A stretch of DNA of 64,000 nt from Edolisoma coerulescens (GCA_013397115.1 VWZW01006279.1:1854357-1918356), one strand, 5' to 3'; counted from the stretch's first letter, positions 51,181-63,623 are shown. Numbers and translations are program-made. Notes: generated by a model from the sequence alone, not told the origin.

Positions 51181-54100
51181 GGTGAGTTGCCTTAACTCTT
51201 TTCAGGCTAGATGAGTATTCTGTTGAAGTGTCAGTGCATGCCTGCACTGATCTTATGCTCTTCAAAAGGCCAGGGGAAAGCCAAATGATCACGAGAGACA
51301 GCAAAGGGGAGAAGAAAGGAAGATCCATGTCAAAATGTCAGGAATGTACAGATAGGGAACCAGTGGAGGATGCACCCCACCCTGAAGGCATCTGAGGAGC
51401 CAGCAGACAATTGTCACCAATGCTGTGCTGGGAGATTTCAGAGGAAAAGGGAATGGATATAAGCACCATGGTCACCAGGACTCTTCACCAGGCTTCCTCT
51501 TTCTTCTGCTGGGGGTGGTGGGGGAAGTTGATCAGGAAATCCCATGACTCAGTGGGACCATGGATGGGGGAGGTATTAAAAAAAAAGAAACAAGAGGTCT
51601 GGAAGGCGCCAGGAGAGGGGCCACAGCTTGGCACAGTTGGTGTGTGTACGTGACTGGGTCCCTGGATGGCACACAATGGTGAGGGCATCTTGTAAGACTT
51701 GCTGTCAGCACAGGCTGCTCCCAGGAGGAGCTCCTGACCTACATTCCTGGTGGGCCATGGAACCAGCTAGGAGTACAAGGTGACCTACTGGAATCCTTCA
51801 TTTCTTCCAGCGTAAGAGGTCCCATAGCATGTGTCTAGGGAAGTTGTACAGGCAAGAGAAAAGAGAGAGAAGCATCAGGAGGAGTAAACTTTTCCACAGC
51901 ATGATTTAGAGGGAGACATGCTGAACTTTAGACCTCTAGTAAAACAATGCCTGGCTGGGTGTAGCAAAGAGATGCAGGATCCAGGAAAGACCTCTGCAAA
52001 GCTGGGACTATATGGGGACTACTGCTGCAGAATTGAGCAGAAATGTCAGGAGCAATAACCTGCTCTTTACCTTCTGGAGAAGGCAGCATGGATGACCCCA
52101 CATGTAGGGCAAGAAATGTAGAGTACACTGAAATCTGCGAAGATTTCTGTCCAAGATGTCCTCAGGCCTAGTGACACAAGCACCATCTACCAAACCAACA
52201 AAAAAAGAGGATCCAGGGCCCTGTTAAAACTGTGATTTCAATGTGTATCTCCCCTGGATACTGCAGTTTGAATACAGCACCTTGGGCTGCTTGGCTACCT
52301 GATAGCTCTGCTGCTGCAGACAAGATGCTGGATGAGGTGAAGCTTCAGTACAGCCCTCTCCTAATTCTTACAGTGGTGGGTATAGACTCAAGATAATCTC
52401 TTGCTCCCTTCTTGCTTAAAAGCAATTCTTAAACTCCCAGGCCAACAGTATCTAAAGAGGCTTCTGATTTTGGATGCCTCCATTTTGGGTCTGTGCTTTG
52501 GGTCACACTTCAATTTCTACATGAGTATGCTTAATTCCTACTTTGACAAACAGGGCTGGTACATCTCAAATGGCTCACTCCAAAGTCCAGTCGTTTCAGA
52601 GGACTAGCTGTTTGTGTATAATTAATCAGGTGTTATTTATTGAGCTGGCAGCAGCAGACATTCTGTCGTACAAAGCTCTGTGCTGATCACCAGTTCACAG
52701 TTCCAGTGCTTTGGTTTCTCAGTATTGCTGGATCATCACTGTTTAAACAGCAAAGGCAGTCCCTGACCCAACATCTGCCATAAAGGGGCAGAGAAGAGAA
52801 CCTGTCCTTAAACTTTCCTCACTCCAGTTTGTGAGTAATCTACATACCTCTCATTAGCTGCAGCCTGGAAAGTCTCAGTTGCTTTTACTTGCTGGTATGG
52901 GCAGCGTCAAGACCAAAGTATGACAGGAAAATAAACGCTATGGCTGCAGCTCTGCTGCGCCCCTAAAAATACATGACTGCTCTGCTTTTGTGGCTGTGGA
53001 TTCTTCTGTCACTGTTCCTTCAGCTGACACTGCTGAATGTTACAGTATTTTATTTAAAAAACAGTTGCCTACTAAAACATAAAACAAAAGGCTTCCAGTT
53101 TTGTCAGCTGAGCTGAAGCAGACAATTTTTATTGCTGCACAGGAGATTAATAATAATAAATAAACAACCCCCTTCACCAGAGGCTTCACAACAGACATGA
53201 AGCACATGGATGGACCTTATTCACAGCAGGAACTTAAATGCAGTGGAACAAATGATAATATGATAAATGATTTGATAATCATATCCCAAACACAGAAAAA
53301 TCTGTGCCTTGACAAAAATGCTAAATGCTGTTTTGGCACCTTTCTCTTAACTTTTGATCCTTCATTGTGGAGAGCTCTGTATTCCTTGTAGAGACCTAAG
53401 GTTTTGTTTTTTCTTAAATGCTGTGCTTCCCAATGAACACTCATACCCGGGGGAAAACACATGAAATCAGAAGCATTCTTACAGATATTTTGCAGCCACA
53501 CACTGGAGTGAGAAATCAGAAAAATCCACTACACAAGTATCTGAGGGATGTAGTACCTACCTGGTTCAAGGAAACAGAATACAATTCCATGAACGGCATT
53601 CTCAAGGCTCTATCAACACTGAAAAAAAAAACCAGTCTTGACTTTTTAACCTTATCCTATGAATCCATCCCATATCCTTGTGCTTCTAGCCTCATTTCCC
53701 ACAGAGAATGAAATTTCTGTGATCATGCCATCTGGCTGTCTATCAGCCAGTATGTTCTAAACCTGCTTTCTATCAAACTGACAGAGGGATTGAGGCTCAA
53801 AGAGAATTAAGTGCCTATGAAATTCATGAAAATCAGCAGCTGGGTCAAAGATGAGGATCCAAATGAGTGTCCTTGCTAAGGGAAAGGTGGGCAGAACGCA
53901 GAAGTTTTACACACTGCTTGCTAATGTCAGTCATCACGTGTGCGGCTCTGGACTCACCAGAGCAGATGCTGCTTCTTCCTCAGTGAGATCAAGGGCTTAT
54001 GGTTGCTGGAGTGAGTGGTACAGGCAAGGGAAGGAGAGCAAAAGGCAACAGGACACACCTGCACAAAAGCAGGTCTCATTAGGTCCACAGAACAACACAT

Positions 54101-55685
54101 TTAATGATAAACTTCCACTTACGCACATAACTGTGCAGCTCCTGGAGTTCCTGAGGGCCCTCAGAGATGTGGATCTGTTTCTCATGGAGAAGGCTGACAG
54201 GCAATCACTACCTCTTCACTCCCACACCCGGACCTGTGCCGCAGAGCTCCCACTGCTTCCACTGCTCAGTGAAACTCAAAGCAGGTTCCAGGGCTCTGGA
54301 GACAATAGACATGATCTTTGAAACCATAGAAAGGATATTAAAAGTTAGGATGGAAAGTACAGCCCAGTTCAAAGTTTCCCTAAAGAAAAAAATCCCTACC
54401 AGAGAAAATTTAGAAACCAAATTATTTCTCCTTACCTAGCAAAGGGAGTTTCAGCTTTTGTTTTTTAGATCTTGCTCTCCTGCTTCACGTAGTGGGCTGT
54501 GGAACAACAGCTGAGCTTGCAAATACTTCTGGAGGAAAAGGGCTGTTTTGCTTGAAGTTATGCCTGTCCTGGAGGGAAAACCCATGTGTTTTTAAGAGTC
54601 CTGTATTTTAACTAACGGAGGAAGAATGTTGTTTAACATCACCTCGGCAAGTGTGTGTGGCATGTACATTTCCCAGTGCTGAAGCCTGACCTTTACACTT
54701 ACCTTCAGTGCACTTCTGTGTGGGCAAACTTGTGACCCCAGCCCCAGGCTTGCCACAGCCCCCCAGGCTGCTGCTGGCCAGGCCACCAGGGGAAGGATTA
54801 GTGTGGGCTGACCCACAGTGGGGGCAGGAGCTTGCTGTGGTTTACTCATGGGGGCTTTCCTTATGATGAAAAGGGAGATAGAGAAGGGTTTTGCCTCGTG
54901 ACGGGTTTATAAAGGGTAAACACATAGTTCTGCAGGACTCACAGAAAGAGGCCCTTGGGTGAAAGCTGAGTGCCCTTCTTGGAGATGGGTTTGAGGTGTG
55001 ACTGACTCATGGGGGCAGAAAAGTCATCATTTTAGTGAAGAACAGATGTGAAATATATTAACTGGAGCACTCTTCTCTCTGAGATTTCCTTCAGCAGCCC
55101 CCCTCTCACTTCTGTCTTCTCAAGGACTCTTATTTCACACACAAGAAAGAAGTGATTTTCTCTCACTCTCAAGAGATCCACTGGGTTTTATATTTTACTT
55201 GTACCTTCTAAGTAATAGATTGAAGTCCTGGTCCTTGAAATGAGAGAATACAAAGAGAAAAATAAAGCTTAGAGCCTGTTATAGTTACCATTATGGTCAA
55301 TGAAGATAGAAGCAAAAAGCTTTAAAAATAACTGGGCTATTTCAACAGTGAGGCCCCCAGTAAAATCGCTGTCTGACCTTCTTCACAGAACAGACTGGAG
55401 TTTCCAAAAGTGTTACCCACCCACAGTGTCTACGCATCTGAGTCGGACTTTTGCATGGTGAGGACTTGTAGAACTGACTTCTCCTCACAAAGTTTTCTAG
55501 AGGTGATTTGGATTTAGGGTGCCCAGATTGGAGTGACTTCCAGAACCCTGGTTTTAAAAAGGGACTGACCATGCATTCTCCACCCATCAAACATCAAAAT
55601 CCCCCCCCTAAACAGCTTCTCTCCATCATGATCTCAGTAGCCTAAAGACAGCAGCCACAAGTGTTTTCCAAAAATAACATCAGCA

Positions 55686-55697
55686 ACTTTCAGTTTC
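55686..55697 (-). promoter_or_regulatory. Perfect IRF element (ISRE-like)
   Basis: The minus strand reads GAAACTGAAAGT, which fits the IRF-E consensus GAAASYGAAASY at every position. It lies about 900 bases upstream of the CD83 start codon. CD83 is induced during dendritic-cell maturation and has been reported to depend on IRF factors together with NF-kB, so a role is plausible. A 12-base match can occur by chance. Confidence 0.45.
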
Positions 55698-56386
55698 AGG
55701 ATTTGTAAATGCTTCTGTGATCGACCTTGGACTTCCTCAAAAATTCTCCAGGGGGAAACAGCTCTCACAGATCAAGGGAAAGGATTTCCCCTCCCCCCTC
55801 CAGATATCTAGAGGAGATGTCCAAATGGTTCCTCTTCTGGGTGCTGCCTTGACTTTTTTCCACGATGAAATTTTCCGGCATATAATTTGTAAATTTATGT
55901 CACTCCAGATGCCTTTGTTTGTCTTGAAAATGACAAAATATGCTAAGAAGAGATAATGTTCTACATCACGTGTGCCTACCTGAAGAGTTAAGTGCGTAAC
56001 TCTACTGAAATACAGTTTGTTTTGCTCAGCCATGCTGATAATTCCTGTTTAGCCCTTAGCCCCAAGTCAAAGTGTTTCCGTGGCACTGTGAACTGAGGTC
56101 TTAAATGTGGTTTCAGAAATGTCACGTCGTAAGGCCAACCTTTGCACAAGCACTGTGCTGTTAGAGCTGCAGAGAAAGGCTGAGAGGGGATTTTGAGCTG
56201 AGAAGCCCTTTCCCCTAACATTTTGTCACTCGAGAGATTCGTTCAGTGCTGATTTTGACGGCCTTCACACCAACCCACAGTGCCTCTTGGTCAACCTTAA
56301 CTCTGTTCAGATCAACACAGACGGGGAGAAAAAAAGAAAAAAGGGAGGTGAGTTGCTACCAGTGCAAGTGCTTGCAGAAATGGGAG

Positions 56387-56394
56387 TGACCTCA
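56387..56394 (+). promoter_or_regulatory. CD83: CRE/AP-1-like site upstream of CD83
   Basis: TGACCTCA differs by one base from the CRE (TGACGTCA). It lies about 200 bases before the CD83 start codon, next to the two NF-kB sites. The support is weak when taken alone. Confidence 0.25.
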
Positions 56395-56430
56395 CAGATT
56401 TAAGGGGAAGAGCCTTGGTTCATACATGCA

Positions 56431-56440
56431 GGGATTTTCC
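56431..56440 (+). promoter_or_regulatory. CD83: NF-kB site 1, CD83 promoter
   Basis: GGGATTTTCC matches the kB consensus GGGRNNYYCC exactly. It lies about 160 bases upstream of the CD83 start codon. CD83 is an established NF-kB target in dendritic cells and lymphocytes. Confidence 0.7.
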
Positions 56441-56469
56441 CTATGACGGAGAACCTCAAGATAAGCCTG

Positions 56470-56480
56470 GGGGATTCCCC
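56470..56480 (+). promoter_or_regulatory. CD83: NF-kB site 2, CD83 promoter
   Basis: GGGGATTCCCC is a near-symmetrical kB site matching the consensus exactly on both strands. It lies about 120 bases upstream of the start codon and about 40 bases (roughly four helical turns) from site 1, which would place the two bound dimers on the same face of the DNA. Confidence 0.75.
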
Positions 56481-56501
56481 AGCCGACCTTCAGAAATATC
56501 A

Positions 56502-56509
56502 CTCTAAAA
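56502..56509 (+). promoter_or_regulatory. CD83: TATA-like element, CD83 core promoter
   Basis: CTCTAAAAG is a weak TATA-like sequence. It would place transcription start near 56535 and give a 5' UTR of about 60 bases. No CpG island is present, as expected for an inducible immune gene. The start site is a guess without transcript data. Confidence 0.3.
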
Positions 56510-56594
56510 GCAGTCACAGCTTCACTCTGCTCTCACAGTCCATCCTGCAAAGGGACACGCTGTTTCTGCTCTGCCATCCGAAGCAGTAAAAGCC

Positions 56595-56637
56595 ATGTCT
56601 TTGGGAGTCTACGCTCTGCTCATCATCCTGTGCAACG
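56595..56637 (+). CDS. CD83: CD83 coding exon 1 (signal peptide)
   Basis: The ATG opens a hydrophobic leader (MSLGVYALLIILCN) of 14 codons plus one base. It is followed by a strong donor, AACG|GTAAGT, at 56637/56638. The phase-1 intron after a leader exon is the usual plan for immunoglobulin-superfamily genes. The frame continues past the donor as an intronic read-through that should be ignored. CD83 is a type I membrane glycoprotein of mature dendritic cells, activated lymphocytes and thymic epithelium. It stabilises MHC class II and CD86 by opposing MARCH-family ligases, and it supports CD4 T-cell selection. Identity rests on the leader plus exon 2 and on the neighbouring RNF182, which matches mammalian gene order. 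Confidence 0.85.
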
Positions 56638-56765
56638 GTAAGTGGGCAGCCCTGCATTTTTCCTTCTGGTCTTTCATGTTTATTCTGTGGCGATATGTTT
56701 CAGGAAGGCAGGAAGGATTGTGTAAGCAATCTCTTTTAAAGGTGATGTGTACCTGTGCTTTGCAG

Positions 56766-56896
56766 TTTGGTGCTTGATCCGTGGGACTTCTGTGATGATC
56801 CCAGGCGTTGCTGTGAGGTGTGCTGAGGAAGCAGTGCTGCCCTGTAAAGTTCTTCAGGACTCCTCAATCTCCTACCAGACAGCGTCTTGGTATAAA
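56766..56896 (+). CDS. CD83: CD83 coding exon 2 (first half of the Ig V domain)
   Basis: The exon starts after CTGTGCTTTGCAG and ends before GTAAGA. It is 131 bases, bringing the open frame to 58 codons with a phase-0 break. The translation finishes the signal peptide (VWCLIRG) and enters the Ig fold. RCAEEAVLPCK carries two cysteines seven residues apart, the same spacing as in human CD83 (ACSEDVDLPC), the second being the B-strand Cys. ASWYK supplies the core C-strand Trp and aligns with human VSWVK. The split inside the V domain directly after this lysine is a known peculiarity of CD83, whose Ig domain is spread over more than one exon. The rest of the domain (F-strand Cys), transmembrane segment and tail are not in the window, so the gene is partial. 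Confidence 0.85.
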
Positions 56897-59800
56897 GTAA
56901 GAAAAAAGCCTAAGTTACTGGAGTAGTCTGCTTTGCTTTCCTACCTGATACTGGCTTGTCTTGTACGAAATGGGTTGTTTTCTGCAGAGGCATCCTCCTG
57001 TCAGTGCAGCAGTGCAAACCTTTGAGCTGACCGCGGGGAACAGGTGTTTTCCGTGTCATTGGAGATAGGCTATTTCAGCATGATTCCTTGAATTGCTCTT
57101 GGCCTGCTTTTCTACCTAATTATTGCTGGCTTCTGTGGATCACAATTCAGGTGATGCCCCATGTACAACCTGCCAAATACTATTCCAAAGAGGAGTCTTC
57201 CAGAATTTTCTTCAGAGCAAAAAGTGGTATTTAAGCATTGCAACATCAATGATGTTGCCCTTGTTTAATCCCTCCAAACAGGAGCTGATTTTTCCTTTGA
57301 AATAGAAGAACTAAAAAAGTACTTGCTATTCTTTAGGAAGATTTGACCAGTGGGGTGGGCATAAGGGCAGGGTGTGTGCAGAAAGCAGATGGAGAGCTAG
57401 AAATTCTGAGAGTTATCTCTTTGCAGTCATGAAGTAAAAATCACATCTTGACTGCTCTGATTCAGAGTTTCTGTCTCCAGAGCAGGAGAGCCCTGCTGAC
57501 CACCTGTGCGCAGGAGGGGTTACAGGAATCAATCAGCTAATGAGCAGAAAAGTCCTGCTCAACATTATCAAGAAGAAATTTCTTAGAGAGGTAGAATTGC
57601 CCAGTGGTGGAAGAGGTGGCTGTTGACAAGCTGTACAGCACCGTGTATTTTTATCTCAGTGCAGAGCTTCAGCTTATGGTGTGTGCCAAATTAACGGGAA
57701 AACAATGAAGGTTTTGTTCTCCTCCATTCCCCACTCCCAGCCATACACTCCTGCTGCTTATCATGGGCCAGTCCTGGTGGTCCTCTTGTTACCTGTTAAG
57801 TCAATTCTCTGTTGCTTGTTATAATAGTGGAAAATCAACCTGTGAATAAAGATTTTGTGGGTTACAGAGTTGAATTACTTTCCCATGCGATGGTAGAGCA
57901 ATGGAAGGAAAGAGGAAAAAACCCTATTTATGGGTGGTGAAAACTGTTAATTTATCTCTGCCAGAACCTAAAGCCACAGCCTTGGCTTCCTCAGCAGTTT
58001 GGTCAGATACAGTTTTAAACGCATTTCCTACGGTAAACCAACAAATAGTGTTTGTTATTAGATAGGGCTTCTGAGGTTGAAACTTGCAACGCATCTGAAT
58101 TTCATTGCTGGTACAACAATGAGCATCTGCCTACAGACTAGATGACAACTTCACCTCAAAAGAGCTGTTTTGAACATCTGAGTGCCAACCCACCAAGTGC
58201 AGCATCTTTTTCCAAATTGTTGAACTAAGCACAGGTGGTAGACAGAGAGAATAATGCATTTAGTTGAACTTTACTATGGGATATGGGACATGAGTCAACT
58301 TATTCTTTTTTGCTTTCTGCCTCAAAAGCTGGATATGGATCTATATTTTCCACCCAGATATGTGCTAATTATTTAAGTCTCCCTTTCTCCCACAGTGGCC
58401 AGGAAGGGCAGGGAGCACAATGAAGGCAAACCATGCAGTCTGGTGGACCAGGAGGGGTTGAGCAGAAGTGGTAGGGGGTGGGGGAGGAATAAACAGAGAG
58501 GTTGGCTGGATCCCAGAAAATTCTCCCCCACAGCAGTGTTGGAAGTCAACAAAAACAAAAACAGGCTGAAGTGTGGGGATCCTCCAGAAGCATGTGCTTC
58601 CCCAAGTTCAGTGGGAGCTGGGAGGGCCAAGCAGCAAACAGCAGCCAAAAGCCATTCCCTGATGAAGAAGTGTAAGGAAAGCCTGTAGACCCAATTCTGC
58701 ATTCTTGTAGCTCTCTGCAGTTCTACCTGGGCACAAAATGACTGCAGGTGCAGGGGAGGGTGATATTTGATGATGCCTTTTGTGGGGGCCCTCTCTGGTG
58801 CTGCTTCCCTTTGCAGCAGTTATGCCGTCACAGTGTAGACTGCCACTGCATGTCCTCTGCCCTGTCCCTACAATCCCCACTCCCTCCATGGTCTCCTTGC
58901 TCATCCAACTCCAACTGCTTTGCTCAGGGAAAGACTGATTTTCCAGTGTCCAGCATGACAGAACCTTGCACTTATTTTCTCTGCTGACACAAGAAGTAAC
59001 AAAAGCCTAGCTATTGTCAGCTCTTGCCACAGTCCTCAGGGGCTGATGGCACCAACCATGGTACTGCAGTCTTCTGTTTGCTTGTCCCATGAGAGAGGTG
59101 GGAAGTGGGGACAGGCAGGAGGTGACGCCAGCCCAAGCCACAGTTGCAGCCATATTAGGAAAAGCAGAGCACCAAATCTAAAAAGCCTAACTCTCCACAG
59201 GGAAAAGTAATTTAGGCTCAGTGTTTTGTGCTGAACAAGCAATACTTCTAACTTGTGGGGCTAGCTGAATAGGCAGCAGCTTGAAGCTCTTTCTCCTCCC
59301 CTCTCTACACTTTGGCTCTGTGCTGCTGTTCCCACCCAACACTGCAAAATGAAGGTGAGGGAACGGTGGAGTGTGACTGGGCTACCCAACACAGCTAATT
59401 ACTCTGTTATTTAAAAACAACTACTGAAGGAATAATCAATAAACACCACATATAACCCCAAAGGACTAATTAAAAGGTAATTCCAACAAATGGTATGAAA
59501 TTTCAGGCTGTAAAGTTCAAGCAGCTGTTAGGCGAAATCTTTTGTATGAGGTCACTTTGAACTGTGAAGTAAATGCAAGCAATTAACCTTTGCTTCTGTT
59601 GCTTTAAAAAAAAATGATGGTGGCAAGGTTACGGTGCTGCTTGTGCAGCTGTTTGCACGGGGTGAATGTTCTGTGAGCGAACCCCTCCTTCCTGCTGGCA
59701 CCTCTTTGTGCTCAGACCAATTAAGGGCCAGTTTGTTACAACTTGATAAAAAAAAGGTTGTAATTTTAAAGTATTTGGTGTATAGAAAAGTAATTGTCTA

Positions 59801-62251
59801 AAGGAGTTAATATTCTGGTGTCAAAATCCAACTGGGTGTAAAAAAGGCTTGCATTCAATTCCTTTGCTTTTGCTAATGTCTCATACTGCAGAAAAAGGCA
59901 TGGACGTGTTTGACCTGCTGTGCATCCAGGATCATTGGAGCTAATTATTCTCATGTAGGAAGTCACCTGTGTAAGTAGTTCTGTGCAGAATCAGGACCAC
60001 AGTCAGTCAGCTCAGACAAAATGATTTTTACTTAGAAATATATGAAGTAGGCTGGCTGAACACACTGGGGAGAAGGTAGAGCACCAAGTCCTCTTCCAGC
60101 CTGATGGAGCTCTCATCCCATTCACTATGAGGCCATGGAAAAGAATTCATAATGATGATAGTCTTGAAGCGTGATACCTTGTTAGGAGTGCTGGGCAGCC
60201 TGCATGCCATAAACTCATATATGAGCAGCGTTTAAGTTTGCCAGCTGAGAACTGAAAACGAGGTCTTTTTTCCTAAGCACCCAGGCACTGGGAATTGTCT
60301 ATGGAAATGCTTGAATGGTTTGAATCTCTACAACCCACCTACAAAACAAGAATCTGGGTAATGAAACTTTACTTACCTTTCTGCCTCGTAGGGCTATTGA
60401 AAACTGAACAGTTTCTCTTTGTGCAGCACATTGAAAATGAGAACCACTTCATAAACCCTCATAATTATCACTCTATATCCAGTTTGAAAATCAAGTTTAA
60501 ACACACGCAAATGAAGTCCCAGTGGATATTTCACTATTTTCTTCATGTGATAACCAGCAGAGTCTTAATCTAAACCAAATCTTGAGGAAGAGGAAAGAAG
60601 GCTGTGCCTCAGTGGAGAGAAATCTGTTAACTTTATAGCACGTCCCGGAAAAATATAAAATTGTGGTGGAATAAGAGGGGGAAGTCGTACTACAAAATAA
60701 GAATAAACATTATAGACATTTAATATTGACTGCACCTTCCTTAAAAAGGAAACTGCTTTTGCTAAAAATGCACAGCTGTGATATATTAGGATAGGTAAAT
60801 ATTTGCTGAATTACTTCAGCCTAATTTCTTACCTGCACAAAGAAATGCAGTCAAATGCTCCTCAGACATCTATCAATCCCCAAGTAGCTTCATCACATTG
60901 ATTATTTAGACAGGAAGGGAGCAGTGGAAATGATTTCATGACCAAAACAATTCTTTTGCCTGACATGAGCTAGGGCTGGATGCCCTTAGCTAAAAAAACC
61001 CAAACCAAATCAAACCAACTAAACAATAAAGAGTCTGTGTGAGTGAGTCAAAGGGCTTTTCCAGCTGGCTCATGTGTCACACATAGTTCCTTCGCTGTTG
61101 TTTTGGGGTTGGGTTTTGGATTTTCTTTCCTCATTTCCTCCTCTCCCCCCTCCTTTTTACAGCACACTCAGAGTTCACTCACATGTGCCCACAATTTATG
61201 TCTGTTATTTTCAAATTTAACTTTGGTATCTCTACATGACACTGTATAGGAACCATATGGATGCACCTTCAGCACTAATCGAATGTGGAAGCGCTTTTGT
61301 GCTGAAAAATACACCTATTAGGCGGTTTCAGCTCAGTTGTGTTTCATTATATGTTGGCTATTGGGCATTGCTAGAATTCTATATATTTTGCTTCAGAAAA
61401 TAAATTCCTTCTGGCCGTATGTAGATTTTTAGCTCTTTATAACAGTCAGAAATTTCAACTTGGCCATTGTGCCTGGTATAATTTTAAACAAAACCATTTT
61501 TACAATCAACTCATCCTCACTAGAAAATAATCTGATGTTAATATGTTCCACCTTTAAACTGACATCAGTTTTGGACCGCAACCATTTTTTTTGAAATTAA
61601 CATTTTCTTTTATCGGAAAAGTGGATTATATTGGCACTTTGATTTACCTGGAAGACAGTGTACCACCTTAGTGTGAGAAAAGTTTGATGAGAAAAGGTAT
61701 TTAATGAGAGCAGAGAACATGAGTTGACATGAGAACTGCTCACTGTCACACGTTCATGATAAAATTAAATATTAATTTATTAGTTGGGTGTAAGTACTAC
61801 AGCATGGGTGAATTCCGTTTTTTTAGGGTACTACCATGTAATGCTGTAGCAGTTTTCGAAACAGTAGCTAAAACCTAGCCAGCTAGAACTGAGGGAAGTG
61901 TTCCTCCTCCTTCTTCCACGTTGTTTTTAGTTCTCTGAAAAAGAAATATTTGCTGAAGAGCACTTAAATTTTGGGGGCCTAATTATTCTACCTATTTCTC
62001 ATAGTTCATCCAGTCAGAGAACAGAAATGTATCAGCTCAGTGGTATTTTCAATCAAACATATCCCATTTTAATATCCACTGTATCACCACCACTGTTCTT
62101 ATCAAAAAGCTCCAGGCTTGGAGAAACTTAATAGGAATCAGTCAATTGACTAGAGAATATATGTGGGAAAATCACAGCCTCTTTAGACCAAGTGTTTCCA
62201 AGCTTTTGGGAACTAGAATAACTTTCAATTAAACTCACTAAAAACAGACAA

Positions 62252-62745
62252 CTAGAGCTGGCTGCTCAAGGCTGTGTCCAGTTTAGTCCTGAATATCTCA
62301 AAGGATGGAGACTCCACACCCTCTCTGGGCAGCCCATTCCAGGGTTCAACCACCCCCACAGTAAAAAAGGTTTTTCTTTGGCTCAAGTGGAATTTCCTGA
62401 ATTTCAATCTGTGCCCATTGCCTCTCTTCTTGTCTCTGAAGGCCACTGAGAAGGGTCTGGCTTCAGTTTCTGTATCCCCCTGTTGATCCGGCTGAATCAA
62501 TACTGATAAGATGATCCTGAGCCTGGTCTCCTCCAGGCTGAACTATCCCTTCCACCTTCTGCTCATGTCAGGTGCTCCAAGATATTATTCATCTTTGTGC
62601 CCCTTCACGGGACTCCCTCAGATCTGACCATGTCTGTGTTGTGCTGGGAGCCCAGCACTGAACCCAGCACTCCAGGGTGTGTCTCAGCAGGGACTGAGCA
62701 GAGGGGAAGGATCACCCACTTCAGCATCTGCTGAAGATATTCTGC
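62252..62745 (-). mobile_element. CR1 LINE fragment with ORF2 C-terminus
   Basis: The longest CR1 copy here covers about 490 bases and lies in reverse orientation within CD83 intron 2. Its minus-strand translation at 62252-62500 keeps 82 codons of the CR1 polyprotein C-terminus, with recognisable pieces KRGNGHRLKFRKFHLSQRKT, FFTVGVVEPWNGLPREGVES and the ending LDTALSSQL before the natural stop. The upstream part (62500-62745) is frame-broken. The 3' untranslated tail with ATTCTATG repeats is missing, so the 3' end is lost. It encodes no active enzyme. Confidence 0.9.
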
Positions 62746-63623
62746 CAGGTGATTTCTGAAAGTCTGCCACAGATGTTGCTGAAGGACAATGTATGTGTGA
62801 CACTAAACATAAACTCGCATTTCTTCTGTTTCTTACTTTTCTTAATGGGTATTTTTATGCAGATAGGCAGAATAATGTTGCCAGCAAGTCCCTTTTTCCC
62901 AGCAAAATTCTCACTTCAGTAACCCCCAGCAGACTGCATGGTAACAAGGCCTTTTTTATGCAAACAAATATAGGAGGCTTTCTACCTGTCCCCACACAAG
63001 TCATCTTTTGCGTTTTGAATTTTGGTAAAGCCATTAACAGCAAACATGGGAGCAGGAACAGACCTCCTTCCTTTGCTCCTCCATTTAGACGTAGGGAGCA
63101 AGGGAAGCTGGCACGCTGCAGTTTGCTCAGCAGTGAGGTGTAAGGGAAATGAAACACAAATGAAACGTGGGAAGAAAAGATTTTTTTTCACTGATTAAAG
63201 AAGAGGATGGTCCCTACACAAGTGGATTGCTGTCTCTGGCAGCGCTTGCTTTGATCCCTCTAAGCTTGTGTGGAATTAATTAGGCAAAACCCCCAGCATT
63301 TACCTTGGGTTGTGGTATCACCTGGAGGACACTTGGCATGAATTAGAGCTGGTTTATTGTAGAAGCTTGAGCTGCAAAATGATCTGTCTAGTGAGGGAGT
63401 CTGCCAAGTAATTCACAGGAGGTGGCAAGCAAAGTAGCATTTTTGTAATTTTAATTAGGTTTGGGGTGGGAAAGAGGTTATCTTGAATAGAGCAAGAGGC
63501 AGAACCATGACCTTACTGAATATCTCATGGACTTCCTTTTATACAGCTGGGATATGAGGATGCACTCCGCAAATTTGCTCAGATGTTTTCTCGCTACTTA
63601 GAGAATTTAAAAAGGGAGGGGGT

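Larger units (their letters stand above)
32831..55600. other. Intergenic region between the CpG island and CD83
   Basis: About 23 kb shows no recognisable gene. It holds an ERVL-type LTR, CR1 and older LINE fragments, and one unrecognised coding-like frame, listed separately. The many short open frames on both strands have no domain content and are treated as chance. Confidence 0.5.

Noticed and set aside
53851..54321. 156-codon plus-strand frame
   Set aside because: No recognisable domain, no splice or promoter context, and strand-opposed frames overlap it. It reads as chance in moderately GC-rich DNA.
56638..56777. Read-through of the CD83 exon 1 frame past the donor
   Set aside because: A strong GTAAGT donor and a clear exon 2 acceptor at 56765/56766 show that this is intron 1, not coding sequence.
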